A DNA stretch of 64,000 nucleotides from NCBI GenBank assembly GCA_964036275.1, contig OZ038440.1, positions 10,453,690-10,517,689 on the forward strand. The letters are read 5' to 3'. Position numbers and translations under genes: made by a program. Source of the DNA: Litoditis marina (Eukaryota > Nematoda > Chromadorea > Rhabditida > Rhabditidae). Shown piece by piece: positions 10,843 to 22,889 of the stretch; the first letter of the stretch is position 1; each line of letters starts with the position of its first letter. The notes under the pieces were generated by a model. The model saw nothing but the letters and a program-made list of their open reading frames with translations, was not told where the DNA came from and searched no databases.

Positions 10843-12746
10843 AAACAATTGTGACGAAATGAGATCAAATGTCAATTTAGCTGTGAATGTCTATGCGTGA
10901 TCTTATTACTCATAGGCTAGAGAATGTAGTTTTAAGACTGAGGGATGTGTCGTATTGGCTACGAACTAGATGATCTTGGGTACATCGGTACTCAGCTCCA
11001 GAGATCATTTCTCTTATCAACTCTCTGAATTATGGCGTTATTCGCAGGAAGACAATTACGGAAGTCTGTTCGGCTACTAAGCAACTAATCTACGTAGAGT
11101 ATAGAGTTCAAAAAGATCAATGAAACGATTCAGCATGAGGAAGCGTTCAAATGTCGATTGTTTTATGTGAAATGTTTTATGTGAAACGAATGTTAACGTA
11201 CAACGTGAAAAACAAAATGAGGAATACACACCTTTCCCGAATTAAAAACGGTTTCTTTCATGTAAGCAATCTTGTTAGAGGTTCATTACTTCAATTAATG
11301 GCATTAGGGAACCCCTTCTCACGTACACCATGACCTTTCGGTTCACCATAGTGGTAAAGGCACGTGCCCTGGTTCTAAGGGTCATCATAAACATGCGTAA
11401 TTTCTATGAATACAAACCATTATAATTGCTAGAATAAGAAGTATCGGTCACTGGGTTATCAATTTACGTCATAACCATGTAATAAACTGTATCTACGCAA
11501 TTGTTTCCCGTGAACCTTTTGATATCCTTCGAAGAACCCAGGCCCATGTTTTATTGATGTGTTTTTAGCCTCACGGTGGTGTGCTGTCGACATAGTACTG
11601 ATGCGTTTGAAGGTTAATATAATTCAAGTTTATCAGAATATCTTCATGGTTGGAGAAAGTCACTGCACATGCACAGCCTTATTTCATGAAAGGACCTGCA
11701 AATTTTGAAAATTGTAAAAAGACTTCAGTCTGTTTTGAGATGGACGGTTGACCTGTTCAATACAGAAAGTTCAAAAACCACACAATTACGGAGCAAAACT
11801 GAAGCCAAAAAGATCTGGGTGACTGTAATGCAGCAATCCTTTCACTGCTTTGTTGTTTACATAGCAGTTACTGACCTTTCTTTAGAGCTTCAATCGTGGC
11901 AATCCTGGACATGTTTCGAATATGTATTTTTATCGAGATTTCGACAATTTTGTACGTAGGTGAACTCGGTGTATTATGTACGTGGACGAGGGCGCGCGGC
12001 ATTCTCGAGAAAACTGAGGAAGACAAGAAGTCGACACATACATGAACAACTGTGCTTTTCAACGTTAACATCAACAAACAATCAGCTCAAACCTCCAAAT
12101 TATGTAGGTAAGCTCCCTTTAAGAATATTCCGCTGTTTCATAACAACTTTTGTAAATGGACAAATCTAAATTGAGTCTAATGGGTGACTTTAATGACAAT
12201 AACAACGTGCCTTCGAACAATCCAATTTAGTTCTGGACAGGTAGAACAGACACTTTGATAGGTACACACCTAATTCTTATTCCACTGCCAGGTAGGTCAA
12301 TCGTCATTTTGAAACTACCAAGTCATGATAAACATTTCCCGCTCAAATTGAGTTTGAATAAACTGTTTTAGATACATGATACACGGAAGTATTGTGACAA
12401 GTGACCTTTATAAACTATTGTTATGATATTCAAGGGAATGGAAGGACATTATGAACAGTTTTTGTAGACTTTTTCAAAAAATAAACACCATCGGCTTTTA
12501 AATAACCTGAGTCATGTTTCTCTGGAAAAAAATGTTGCCTACATATATTCTACTGTGAAAACGGGTTCATTTTGGCTCGCACAAAATTATGACTGTTTCA
12601 CTAACACCTACACGGTCACGAAATTATTGTTTTATTTCTCCGGAACAGAAAACAATCATTTAAAAAACTGTTCATACGTTTTAATTATTAATAGATCACT
12701 CGTTTGCTTAGAGAAATTCGATATCTTGGGGAAAATCATTCTCTGA
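10843..12746. other. no convincing gene
   Basis: Apart from the weak exon at 11960-12108 I see nothing here. An AATAAA signal on the minus strand near 12632 suits the 3' end of the EGF gene. Confidence 0.5.
11960..12108 (+). CDS. isolated exon-like open stretch (weak)
   Basis: About 49 codons are open in frame between a poor acceptor (GTACGTAG) and a strong donor (TATGTAG|GTAAGC). The translation is basic (RGRGRAAFSRKLRKTRSRH). GC content is above the surroundings. I could not connect it to neighbouring exons. Confidence 0.25.
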
Positions 12747-15386
12747 TCATCTGCGGGCATTGACGTTGAGAGACTGCCAGATGACTTCCACGAATCGTCG
12801 GGGAGCCAGCTGGGCTTCATACAGACGGCGGTTCCTGCAAAAATAGAATTGTAGGGAACGGCCAGACTTCGTTGTAGCTTGATCCCGATACGCCTCTTAG
12901 ACCACAGGCGAGATCAAACTACATTACCGGAAAGATAGAGACGGCATACAATGTATGACTCTGATTTAAAAAAAGCGACAACTGCAGCACAAACTGGAGA
13001 AATTTAGGAGTCAAACACAATGAAGTTTACGCAAGTTTGCAAATCGAAAACTATGTGCATTATTTTACAACTTGAAAACAGAATGTAGAAAGTACCATTT
13101 GTTCCAATTATATAAAGTCAAAACAGTAACTCGTTTTCCCTATAGTCAGCCGAAAAACCCTAAAGCGTAATAGTCTTGTATCATGGAGAAATGTTCCTTA
13201 CAATAAAATGGCAAAACTCTTACTTCCAGAGAGTAGATAAAACATCTAATAATAAAATTATATTCTCTTTTTACTATTCTTGTACGTTTCTGATACAATG
13301 AAATGTGAACTCACATAAAACGAGCGACTGCTACGACCACCAGTAGACCTTCTATAGAAACGGCTACCCAGAAGAAGATAACCAGGAATATTCTTGTGCC
13401 AACAGCTGAAGTTATTTGAAGAATCGGATTACGGATTACGCAGATACGAAGGAGGTTGTTACAATTGTTGTAGTTTGATCCTCAAGGACAACACTAAGAT
13501 TGAACGCACCGGGATAAACCTACAAATTCAACTGATAGAGACATCGGTACCGTTTATACTAATTATTCTTTGAGTTAAACCCAGAATTAACGTAGGTGAT
13601 ACCTTTTCATTCTCTTGATTTCTATTTTAAATAGTCGCAAAGCCGTTCTGAATCGAATGATTCGTTTCTCGTTCAGTGGCTGAGTCAATGTACGCCAATA
13701 TATTTTCGTGAATGAACTCACATTCATCACAATATCTTCCCCTCCATCCATAGTGACAAATGCAGTCAGCCTGAAATCATGTTATTTCCACCGAATATAA
13801 CCATATTCGTTTATGTGCACACTCTACTTTGTATAGTTTTTTTTTTTCATTTTTGAAAAGGTTTAAAATTATTCAAAAAGCTTAGGTACTAACCTCTTCG
13901 ATTGGTGTTCCTTCGTTTCTAACTACACAGTCTCCATGTTCACCGCAGGTTGATGACGTACAAGTTTTTTCTGTGAATTCGGAGATAAAATTCTGATAAT
14001 TTTTCCATGTGTGCAACTACTCGCCACTGTAACGGTCGTTTGAAGAGAGGGGGTCAAGGGACCAAAAAACGTTGAGCACTGGTCAAGTTACGCATTCTAG
14101 AACTGACGCAGACTAACATCACAGGTCGACGATTGCAGACCTCTACAAGAGCTATAGTTCGTTTCATTCGCACTGAGACTCATTGGCACCGTACCAAGAT
14201 TTTCGGATGACTTTTATTAGACATTTATTAGAGCAAACAAAAGTATTCTGAATACTGTTTTCATTCACGTGTTCTTATAAAACTGAATAACCGCAAACAG
14301 AGTATTGCTGTTTTTTGAATGACTTCAAAGTTGTGAAAAGTAGCATAAATATTTATTGGCACGCTGCCAAGGCTCAGTGGGAATGACCAGAACTATATAT
14401 GACTACGAGCGGAGAAAACACTTGTTTTAATAACATGAAACAAAGTCGTAAAACAAGGAATAGTTACTCACCAAGGGTAAATTGCAAAAGCTCTCCACAT
14501 TTGTTGAACAGAGTTGTGGCGCGTGGAATCACTACGAACTCCTTGTCTCTCACAATCACACTGGAATATCTTACAACTAGCACAGTTGAAATTTAACAAC
14601 ATACAGAAATCGGAAATTATTTTTGGTGGTGCTCGAGAACAATAAGCACTTTTCATGGAGAAATGGAACGTTCGGCTTTGTTCATTATCATACATGTAAG
14701 TTTAAATGATGGGGCGCTTTTCCATCAAAGTAAGACATGTAGGTCCGAAACAACCACTGAAAGTTATTGCCCTGTAAGCAATACTATATTCATTTTAATT
14801 CTTTGAACAGTGACTTTTGCGTACCTTTTCGTTATGAGATCTCGCAGATCACTAATGGGTTCCTGACCTCCGTCCCGACAAACATTTTTAAGAACTAGTA
14901 AGTTGGAGGGTGAAATCGGGGGCAGTGAAACGGATTTCGGTTTAGTGGTGGAGCTGGCAGTTGTGATTGGTGGTCTGAAAATGGTTGAATAAAGAGGGGT
15001 GATAGTATTACAGTCTGAAAAGTTATTTTAGCATGTAGAAAAAGTTTAGGGCAGTGGCTTCTGATTCGCTAACAGAGCAAAAATTTAGGAACCAGCGTTA
15101 CAACTGATGTCAAACTACGAAAAAAGCCGAACAGAACAAAACTTCTATTAGTGCTAGATTTTTCTTTCGGATTGTTGAAACAACGCAATTTCGAAAGATT
15201 ATGGAATAAAGAAACAATGACGGTCAAAAATTAATATTTCAGAGCATAGGCATTGAAAAGTTAATGAATAATAACCATTCAAACTTTATAATTTTTATGT
15301 TACCTGGAAACTGTTGATGGCAACGTTGTACAAATTCTCGATGATACGAAGAGTGTAGAGAGTACGGTGAATAGAAACTCAGCCAT
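12747..15386 (-). CDS. type I membrane protein with one EGF-like domain (7 exons)
   Basis: Exons 15386-15304, 14974-14825, 14560-14472, 13970-13894, 13770-13722, 13405-13315 and 12834-12747 give 208 residues with every phase consistent. There is a signal peptide (MAEFLFTVLSTLFVSS), then a Ser/Thr/Pro-rich stretch (about 20-48) and a two-Cys region (about 58-100). One EGF domain follows at about 111-147 (CTSSTCGEHGDC, CICHYGWRGRYC), then a transmembrane helix at about 153-176 (IFLVIFFWVAVSIEGLLVVV) and a basic tail of about 30 residues. The order suggests a cell-surface ligand or adhesion protein anchored in the membrane; the EGF spacing is canonical, the partner unknown. The first exon was copied by the tandem duplication at 15.2-21.5 kb. 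I do not recognise a named orthologue. Confidence 0.8.
12871..12925. mobile_element. mini-MITE, last intron of the EGF gene
   Basis: GTTGTAGCTTGATCCC and GAGATCAAACTACAT form imperfect inverted ends about 25 bp apart. Confidence 0.65.
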
Positions 15387-15425
15387 TAACTCGCCAGATT
15401 GCAAGAGAAATGATATTCTTGCTTT

Positions 15426-15462
15426 CATACACGTACAACGTGTATGAACGTGTATAATGTGT
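15426..15462. promoter_or_regulatory. ACGTGTATG palindrome upstream of the EGF gene
   Basis: CATACACGTACAACGTGTATG is an imperfect dyad, followed by a further ACGTGTATAATG. It lies 40-75 bp upstream of the EGF gene start. It could be a dimer-binding site; this is inference only. The decayed copy of this region at 18475-18490 keeps only fragments (CACACGCACAACATG). Confidence 0.3.
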
Positions 15463-15907
15463 AACGAGTTCTTCACCATTTCACGCTCTTAAAACAAGGA
15501 AACGTTTCTCTGTCTCTCAGATGGCGACAGAAAACTCTGAAAAGTGTTTGAAGATATTCATTATGTAGTTACCATCATCATGGTACATTTTATAAGTTGT
15601 AAAGTATATGTTCACATTACCATAGAAAAGACACCGCTATAACAGTTTGTACACTCATTGTAGTTACCGCAGATGCTCACAGAAATACTACAATACTGTA
15701 TGTGCACAGCTTGAACCAACTGTGGTGGCGAATTAGAAGGTTATTTAAACAGCAACTCCGAAAACTGTATGACTTTTCCATATAGGTGAACTGAATACAA
15801 ATATAATAGTTGGTTAGAATACTTCATTGAAATGTACACAAACGCATGAAAGACCGAAAACATGGAAGACTATGATGGAACCCAAAAACATAGGATAACT
15901 TGAATTC

Positions 15908-17731
15908 TTATCCAGAGCAATATCCGCAGGTGAGGGGGCATTGGGTTCTCATGAAGTCGACGTAGCCAGTTTGTTGGCAGAGAGCAGCACTACCCGGGCA
16001 CTCGGACACTCCCGTGGTTGGGTTCACCTGGTCAACACAGCCTGAAACATCTATTGTTAACGTTTTTATCTGGTTAAACGTAGACAGAATGGAATTTTCT
16101 ATTAGGAAGTTGGATATGAACCACACAGTACATAGTAAAAAAAAAGTGCTCACTTTCTGAGTGTTATAACTGTTTGATTAAAAAAATTTTCAGACTGTAT
16201 ATTTGTTTACCTGTGCCGGCGGTAGTAGCAGTAGAAGCTGTAGTTACAGAAGATGCAGTGGTGGAACCGCAGAGACCACAAGTCAGAGGGCATTGAACAA
16301 TCATGAGAGAGACGTAGGCAGGGTTGGTACAGAGGCTGGTCAGAGAAGGACAGTCAGACACACCGGTAGAGGGGTTGAGAAGGTCCACACAAGCTGGAAA
16401 TAGAAATTATAAGAGCGTGTTCTCTCATTTTATCAATTGAAACTGAAGTAAACTGAAAAAAAAAGAACAAAAAGTTAAAACCTAGTATGATTTTCACACT
16501 GAATAAAATGAAAATCAACGTTTGAGAGGTATTACTGAAGCGATTCGGTTGAACTGCTATCTGTGATACGGAGAATACTATTTTGGAAATCAATAATATG
16601 TCAACAATTTACCGGTAGTGTTGGTGGTGGTGGTTGTGCATCGTCCACATGTCTGGGGACACTGTTCGGTCATTACTGCGTAGTAGGTAGTGTCATTGCA
16701 CAGCGAGATTCTGGCAGGGCAATCAGACACTCCGGTCGATGGGTTCACTTTGTCCACGCAACCTGAAACAAGATACAACGATAATAGTATTATTTAAATT
16801 GTTTGGTTCTTCAAGGAGTATTATAATTTGTGGAAAGAATCAACGGTTTCTTCAGTATAATGGAAGTTTCAGATCAGAACACACTCAGCTGGTCTCCTAA
16901 TGGTTCAACCGCTACCCCGAAACTTCCAAAAAAATTTGATGACTTCCACGCACCAGTGGTGGACGCAGCAGTAGTGGCTGTTCCGCTGGCTGCGGTGGTA
17001 GGGACGGTGACGACTACTCCACCATCGGTTGTGGCGGTCACTGCGGCGGCTGAAATGAAACATGATTAACTTCAGTTTTCTCTCTTTTTTTTCTCTCTCT
17101 TTTCTTCCTCCTTCACGTCGGAATGACACGAAAAACACTGAGGCTGCCAAATTATTGTGTGTCATCATGATAGTCAATACGAATCAGAAGGACGTGGTCA
17201 GCTTTTTGCTAGTACTTATTTTTCAACTCTGGTATCATTCCATCCATTATGTCATTTTTTCACAGGCTAACACATTTTTTGTCTCTTCTTGTTTTCGATA
17301 GTTACCTGTAGTGGTGGCGATGGTAGGAGCGGCGGGGGTGGTGGCCGGTACTACGGATGTGACTGGACAGCACTGATCATCATCCGATGTGGCTCCGTTC
17401 AAAACACAAACGTCCAATGGATCCGGGCATAATTCTCCGAGGCAGGCTAGACATTATATCACTCATCAAGTATGTGTGTTTTCACGTTTTTATAGTGTTC
17501 CCACAGATTATCTAGGTGAGTTCATGTAGGTGTTCAGAAAATATGTGGAAATACATTTGGAAAATCTCAGTTCAATACGCCAGTTAACTTACTCCGTAAT
17601 GCGGGATATTGTAAAACTATTGCTAGAAGAAATCCCAAATTAAACTCACGCCCATTAGACACGCCTGTGGGACAAGATTGAGCATTGGCAAGTAGATTGA
17701 GAGAAGCGATGATTAGAATTTGGAGAATCAT
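15908..17731 (-). CDS. secreted three-ShKT-domain protein, copy A (6 exons)
   Basis: Exons 17731-17650, 17446-17306, 17049-16954, 16762-16613, 16393-16211 and 16041-15908 encode 261 residues. A signal peptide (MILQILIIASLNLLANA) is followed by a four-Cys segment (CLGELCPDPLDVC, DQCC) and a Thr/Ala-rich linker. Three ShKT domains lie at about 108-148, 158-198 and 219-259, each with six cysteines in the pattern C-x12-C-x6-C-x12-C-x3-C-x2-C. The last two are joined by a Thr/Ser/Ala spacer. ShKT domains fold like a sea-anemone K+-channel blocker but in nematodes are mostly found in secreted and surface proteins, so no toxin role is implied. All introns are phase 1, so each domain is a shuffleable exon. 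Nearly identical to the gene at 18851-20951. Confidence 0.9.
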
Positions 17732-17775
17732 GATGTGACAAATAATGATTCGATGATATGTCTCTCTCTGCCTGC

Positions 17776-17783
17776 TATTTATA
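17776..17783 (-). promoter_or_regulatory. TATA box, ShKT copy A
   Basis: TATAAATA lies about 45 bp upstream of the ATG. The identical box with the same spacing occurs before copy B, as does a conserved stretch of roughly 180 bp around it. Confidence 0.6.
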
Positions 17784-18186
17784 CTAATTGGCCTTAACAC
17801 TGGGAAACGTTTGTGCAAACAGGGAATATTCGGACAAAGTATGCGGGGACAAGACCTCCATATTTGATCATGTACATCCCTTTGTTGTACGAATCTAAAT
17901 TAGTTTCAGCGCATTGCATGCGGCTTAAATTATAGTATAGTATAGGGCTACTAAAACAAACAAATAGTATAATGTTTCTCAAATCCTCAAATCTATGGTT
18001 TTTGCACGGTGAGTAGCAAACATAACGGAAATAGCTAACGTGTAGTAAAATAAACTTTTTCCAGCAACTACTCAAAACGTTCAGTGTGAGTTTCTAGGTA
18101 AACGTCGGCAAACTGGAAAGATACTAGTAGATCTGCAATTGTGTTTTGTTTGAGCGCGTCCAAATTGAGTTACCCAACCCCAATGT

Positions 18187-18254
18187 GTTTATAGTTCGAT
18201 CCCGGTTTCTTTCAGCTGAAGTTCAAATTATGACTTATATCGAGATCGAACTAC
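18187..18254. mobile_element. mini-MITE in duplicated unit 1
   Basis: The ends TATAGTTCGATCCCGG and CGAGATCGAACTACA form inverted arms of about 13 bp. The same element sits at 21408-21475 in unit 2, so insertion preceded the duplication. Confidence 0.65.
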
Positions 18255-18352
18255 ACCGAAGATTTGGGGACTTCCCTTTTTTAGCGCATAGGCATGGAAG
18301 AGTTAATACTAACGAACGAAAAACAACTCGAACAATATACTTTCTATCTCAC

Positions 18353-18433
18353 ATGGAAACTGTTGATGATAACGTTGTACATCTGCCCGATGAGACGAAG
18401 TATAGAAAGTACTGTGAATAATAACTCAGCCAT
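18353..18433 (-). pseudogene. orphan decayed copy of the EGF-gene first exon
   Basis: This matches 15386-15304 along its length: ATG GCT GAG, then TTATTCACAGTACTTTCTA. It is 2 bp shorter, so the signal peptide frame shifts after about ten codons, and the last exon base before the donor has changed (CAG|GTAA to CAT|GTGA). No other EGF-gene exon follows it. It is a by-product of the tandem duplication, left upstream of ShKT copy A. Confidence 0.8.
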
Positions 18434-18850
18434 TCACTCTGCAGATTGGAACAGAAATGATCTTCCTCATCTCCACACGCACAACATGTAGTTGTCTACC
18501 GTTGCACGTTATTAAAACAGATACTCGTTTTTCAATCTCTCACGATACGGCAAGAATTTCGACAGATGGACAAATGAGAGATTGAAATTATATTCTGTCA
18601 TAGCATCATCATTCAGTTTTGACACATATCACAACACTGTAAGTGCATTGATTGAACTGACTGTGCCATTTCAGTATGTATTTTAAAACTCACTTTCAAA
18701 ATCTTCATTACACTATCAATTAAGTTGACCGAATTAATTACAAATATGGATAGTTAAAATACTTCATTAGAAAAACTTCAAAAAATACACGCATGAAAGA
18801 CCGAAAACACGAGAGACTGTGATGGAGCCCAAAATTATAGGCTGTGGTAC

Positions 18851-20951
18851 TTATCCAGAGCAATATCCGCAGGTGAGGGGGCATTGGGTTCTCATGAAGT
18901 CCACGTAGCCAGTTTGTTGGCAGAGAGCAGCACTACCCGGGCACTCGGACACTCCCGTGGTTGGGTTCACCTGGTCAGCACAACCTGAAACGGAGTTGAT
19001 TTGATCTGAATTGGGTTGATAACTTAATCAGGTGTCTAATGTGTTCAGTTAAATTTTAGTTGATTATTGGTTTCATACAGTAAACAATGTGTAAAAGCCT
19101 TGTATGACATGGAAAAACCACGATACACAGTGAAATAATCTAGTAGTTGATGTAGTGCTCACTGTCCTAGTGTTTTCGTAACTGTTCGTTTGACAAACTT
19201 TCAAACAATATATTTGTTTACCTGTGCTAGCGGTGGTGGCGGTTGAAGCTGTGGTTGCGGAAGATGCGGTGGTGGAACCGCAGAGACCACAAGTCAGGGG
19301 GCATTGAACAATCATGAGGGAGACGTAGGCAGGGTTGGTACAGAGGCTGGTCAGAGAAGGACAGTCAGACACACCGGTAGAGGGGTTGAGAAGGTCCACA
19401 CAAGCTGGAAATAGAAAATTATAAAAGCGTGTTCTCTCATTTTATCAATTGAAACTTAAGTATACTAAAAAAAGGAAAAACTGTTAAAACCTAGTGTAAT
19501 TTTCACACTGAATGAATCGAAATTAACTTTCGAGAGGTATTACTGAAGCGATTAGGTTTGCTAACTAATTTCCGATACGGAAAATACTTGTTTGAATCGT
19601 TAAGATGTACTTGTTTGATTTGTTAAGATATCAACAACTTACCGGTAGTGTTGGTGGTGGTAGTTGTGCATCTTCCACAGGTCTGGGGACACTGTTCCGT
19701 CATGACTGCGTAGTAGGTGGTGTCATTGCACAGCGAGATTCTGGCTGGGCAATCGGACACTCCGGTCGATGGGTTCACTTTGTCCACGCAACCTGAAACA
19801 AGAGACAACGATAATAATATTATTTAAATTGTTTGGTTCTTCAAGGAGTATTATTAATTGTGGAAAAACGTTATCGTTCGGACAAAAAAATCAACGGTTG
19901 CTCCAGTATAATGGGAGTTTCAGACCAGAATACACTCAGCTGGTCTTGTAATGGTCCAACCGCTACCCCGAAACTATAGAAAAAAAGTTGATGAGTTGAC
20001 TTTGACGCACCAGTGGTGGACGCAGCAGTAGTGGCTGTTCCGCAGGCTGCGGTGGTAGGGACGGTGACGACTACTCCACCATCGGTTGTAGCAGTCACTA
20101 CGGCGGCTGAAATATAATCTAACTAATTTCAGGTTTCTTGCTCGGAAACTTCTGGAAAAACGCAAATGCTCAAATAGGTGTGTGTTCATTATAGACTCCG
20201 ATTCTTGTTCGCGTATTGCTCAAATTTAGTTGATTTTTTCAATTTTTCCCATATGTATTTCACATGCTTGCATGTAAATAAAGCAATCAAAAGCAAAACA
20301 ATTTGTCGTGGAGTAGTGAATAAACAGTAGCGGATAATGATTCACTGCTAGTACTTCATTTTTTCAAAGCGTTCTACTCTGTTGTTGCTTTTAGTGAAAT
20401 TCATTCACCAATTCTCGTTTTGTCGGTTTCTCAAGTACCTGTAGTGGTGGCGGCGGCGGCAGCGGCGGTAGTGGTGGCTGGTAGAACGGCTTCGATTATA
20501 CAGCACAGATCATCATCCGAACCGGGTCCGTTCACAACACAAACGGTGCTCGGATCCGGACAAAGTTCTGAGAGGCAGGCTGAAAATAATGTAAATTATA
20601 AAGTAGCGAAGTTGTCATGTTTTCTATGTTGCTCAGTTAATATGAGGCATTATCCATCATGTCTTTGGTTCTGGAGACTGTGAGCAAAATTTTTTGTTAT
20701 TCAAGTTTTCTAGAGTCATTCAAGCTTTCTTTTTCATTCTAAACCGAATATTAGTTCAATTTGGTCATACGAAGAATGTCTACCTTGGTTGAAATGAGAG
20801 ATATCACAGAACTATTGCTTAGAGAGCTAGAGAAATGGAACCGACGAAGACTTCCTTAAATAAACTCACGTCCTTGATCGAAACCTGTCGTACAAGTTTG
20901 AGCATTGGCAAGTAGATTGAGAGAAGCGATGATTAGAACTTGGAAAATCAT
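18851..20951 (-). CDS. secreted three-ShKT-domain protein, copy B (6 exons)
   Basis: Exons 20951-20870, 20579-20439, 20106-20011, 19792-19643, 19404-19222 and 18984-18851 have exactly the same lengths and phases as copy A (261 residues). The signal peptide is MIFQVLIIASLNLLANA. The N-terminal four-Cys segment has diverged most (CTTGFDQG, STVCVVNG, DDLCC, and an Ala-rich run), and the linker gained one Cys (TTAACGTA instead of TTAASGTA). The three ShKT domains are almost unchanged; domain 3 begins CADQ instead of CVDQ. No disabling change is seen, so both copies look functional. A secreted surface or matrix role is likely; the ligand is unknown. Confidence 0.9.
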
Positions 20952-20996
20952 GATGTGACAAATAATGATTCGATGGTACAGTCTCTCTCTGCCTGC

Positions 20997-21004
20997 TATT
21001 TATA
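20997..21004 (-). promoter_or_regulatory. TATA box, ShKT copy B
   Basis: TATAAATA lies about 46 bp upstream of the ATG, conserved from copy A. Confidence 0.6.
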
Positions 21005-21407
21005 CTAATTGGCCTTAACACTGAAAAACGTTTGTGCAAACAGGGAATATTCGGACAAAGTATGCGGGGACAAGACCTCCATATTTGATCATGTACATCC
21101 CTTTGTTGTACGAATCTAAATTAGTTTCAGCGAATAACATCCGGATTAAATTATATATAGTATAGTGTCACTTGAACAAACAAATAGTATAGTGTCTCTT
21201 AAATTCTCAAATTTCTAGTTTTTGCACGGTGAATAACAAATATAACGAAAATCGCTAACGTGAAGTAAAATAAACTTTTTCCTCCAACTGCTTGAAACTT
21301 TCAGTGGAGTATCCAAGTAAATGTCGGGAAACCGGAAGAATACTAGTAGGTCTACAATGATGTTTTGTTAAAGCAAGCCTGCCTCAAGTGTACCCAACCC
21401 CAATGTG

Positions 21408-21475
21408 TTTTTAGTTCGATCCCGGTCACTTTCGGCTGAAGTTCAAATTATGACGTAGATCGAGATCGAACTACA
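21408..21475. mobile_element. mini-MITE in duplicated unit 2
   Basis: TTTAGTTCGATCCCGG and CGAGATCGAACTACA form the arms. It is the duplicate of the element at 18187-18254. Confidence 0.65.
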
Positions 21476-21827
21476 ACGAAGATTTGGAAACTTATTTTCA
21501 GAGCGCATTCACCGTGATAATACTATTGATCCAAATACACTGTCTGCACAGAAGTAGGTAGGCATATTTATTGAGACTTGGTTATCTACAATGACAACGC
21601 GTAATAAAAATCTTCCACATATGATACAGGCACATGAATATTATTATCAATAGTATCAGTCAGTAAAGCTTGAACAACGTTACAAAACCTGGGTCAACGT
21701 GTGCTACATTCGAATATGTTACTTGGGAAAATGAAAATGAGCTAGACAAGTGAAAGTGTTTGAAAAATCGGCAATATTTGCTGTGAGAACAGTTTTGACG
21801 CTTCTTGGAACGCCCCCAGAAAGACTT

Positions 21828-22433
21828 CTATCTTCGGAATCCTACGTTTCCACACGTCGACATACAATCGGCCATCGACACAAAGTTATTCAAATTACCA
21901 CCACAGCCGGTGTACTCGAACGGTACGCATTGACTCTGAAAAGAAAAAGATCAAATTAGGGGAAACGAACAGTAGAGTAAAACCAAAAACACATCACAAA
22001 AATATAGAATGAACTGTTCACCACCTTTCCTACGTTTTTTTGTTTGTTTTTGTGAGTTTTCAATGACCATTGACCAGTGAACGCAGTCAAAACTGATATA
22101 AACGTTTTCGTTACCAAAAACGCAAAACTTCCTTCAACCAATTTCTCTGTGAGATTTTTTATGCGAGAAGATTGTAGAGTATTATCATATTGAAATTAAA
22201 TTGATTTCAAAACGTACCGTCTGTCGGTTGAAGGCGTATCGCGTTTGTCGTCCGCCGCATGCGCCTCGATCAATCGATAAAAGACACAACTCTTCTGAAA
22301 ACGAGTTAGGGTTGAAACGAGAAACCACAATAGCAATGTACCCGTTTACCCTATGATCGGCGATGTTACTGAAGATAATTTCGATTAGAAACTGAGCTGT
22401 TGTGTTAAGAAGGGAATGGCAAAGCAAAGCCAT
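21828..22433 (-). CDS. small secreted single-Kunitz protein (3 exons)
   Basis: Exons 22433-22370, 22294-22218 and 21935-21828 give 82 residues. After a hydrophobic N-terminus (MALLCHSLLNTTAQFLIEII) comes one complete Kunitz domain with all six cysteines: ELC, DRGAC, SQCVPFEYTGCGGN, NNF, ADC and MSTC. The residue after Cys14 (the P1 position in Kunitz inhibitors) is Gly, unlike the Lys/Arg of trypsin inhibitors, so classical trypsin inhibition is unlikely. A TATAAATG box lies about 55 bp upstream. It sits directly downstream of the large Kunitz gene's 3' end on the same strand, suggesting it arose from that gene's terminal domain. The first exon's donor (TTCA|GTAACA) is acceptable but not strong. 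Confidence 0.75.
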
Positions 22434-22485
22434 GCTGGACACAGATCATGCATTCAGAAGATAGAACTCGAGAACTTTCGGGAAA

Positions 22486-22493
22486 CATTTATA
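22486..22493 (-). promoter_or_regulatory. TATA box of the single-Kunitz gene
   Basis: TATAAATG on the minus strand lies about 55 bp upstream of the proposed ATG at 22433. This supports a separate gene, not a continuation of the upstream array. Confidence 0.5.
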
Positions 22494-22889
22494 AATTAGG
22501 AATTCGGATTGGTTCAATGAAACATGTTCAGGCAATATCATTCATGAGTACATGCTACTACGCATAGTTCAATTCCGAGACGAAAGTGGCCTAAATTGAG
22601 TTTTTGAAAACTTCAGTAGTTGGGAGATAATCCTCAAAAGTAAGCAAAACTTGAATGTGTTTTTCGAAATGTTCTCGATTAGCAAGCATAAACATCTTAC
22701 CTATCAGTGAAGTGATCACACCACAACACAACAACAAAGCAGTCAGATCTTTGATTTATAGAAATAAAACCTGCATCAACGGAGAACACCGGACAATTAC
22801 ACGTCAAATAATACTGAAATCACGTGAAACAACAAAACATTCCTAATTTAGGATACAGTAGGCAAACATTAGAAAGTTTGTGCAGTGGG

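Larger units (their letters stand above)
15240..21490. repeat. direct tandem duplication, unit about 3.1 kb
   Basis: Unit 1 (about 15240-18275) and unit 2 (about 18285-21490) align end to end. Both start with GCATAGGCAT..., contain an EGF-gene exon 1, then a complete ShKT gene, its promoter, and an inverted-repeat element, and end near GAAGATTTGG. Coding exons are nearly identical while introns carry many substitutions and indels, so the event is not very recent or the exons are under constraint or conversion. Confidence 0.9.
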
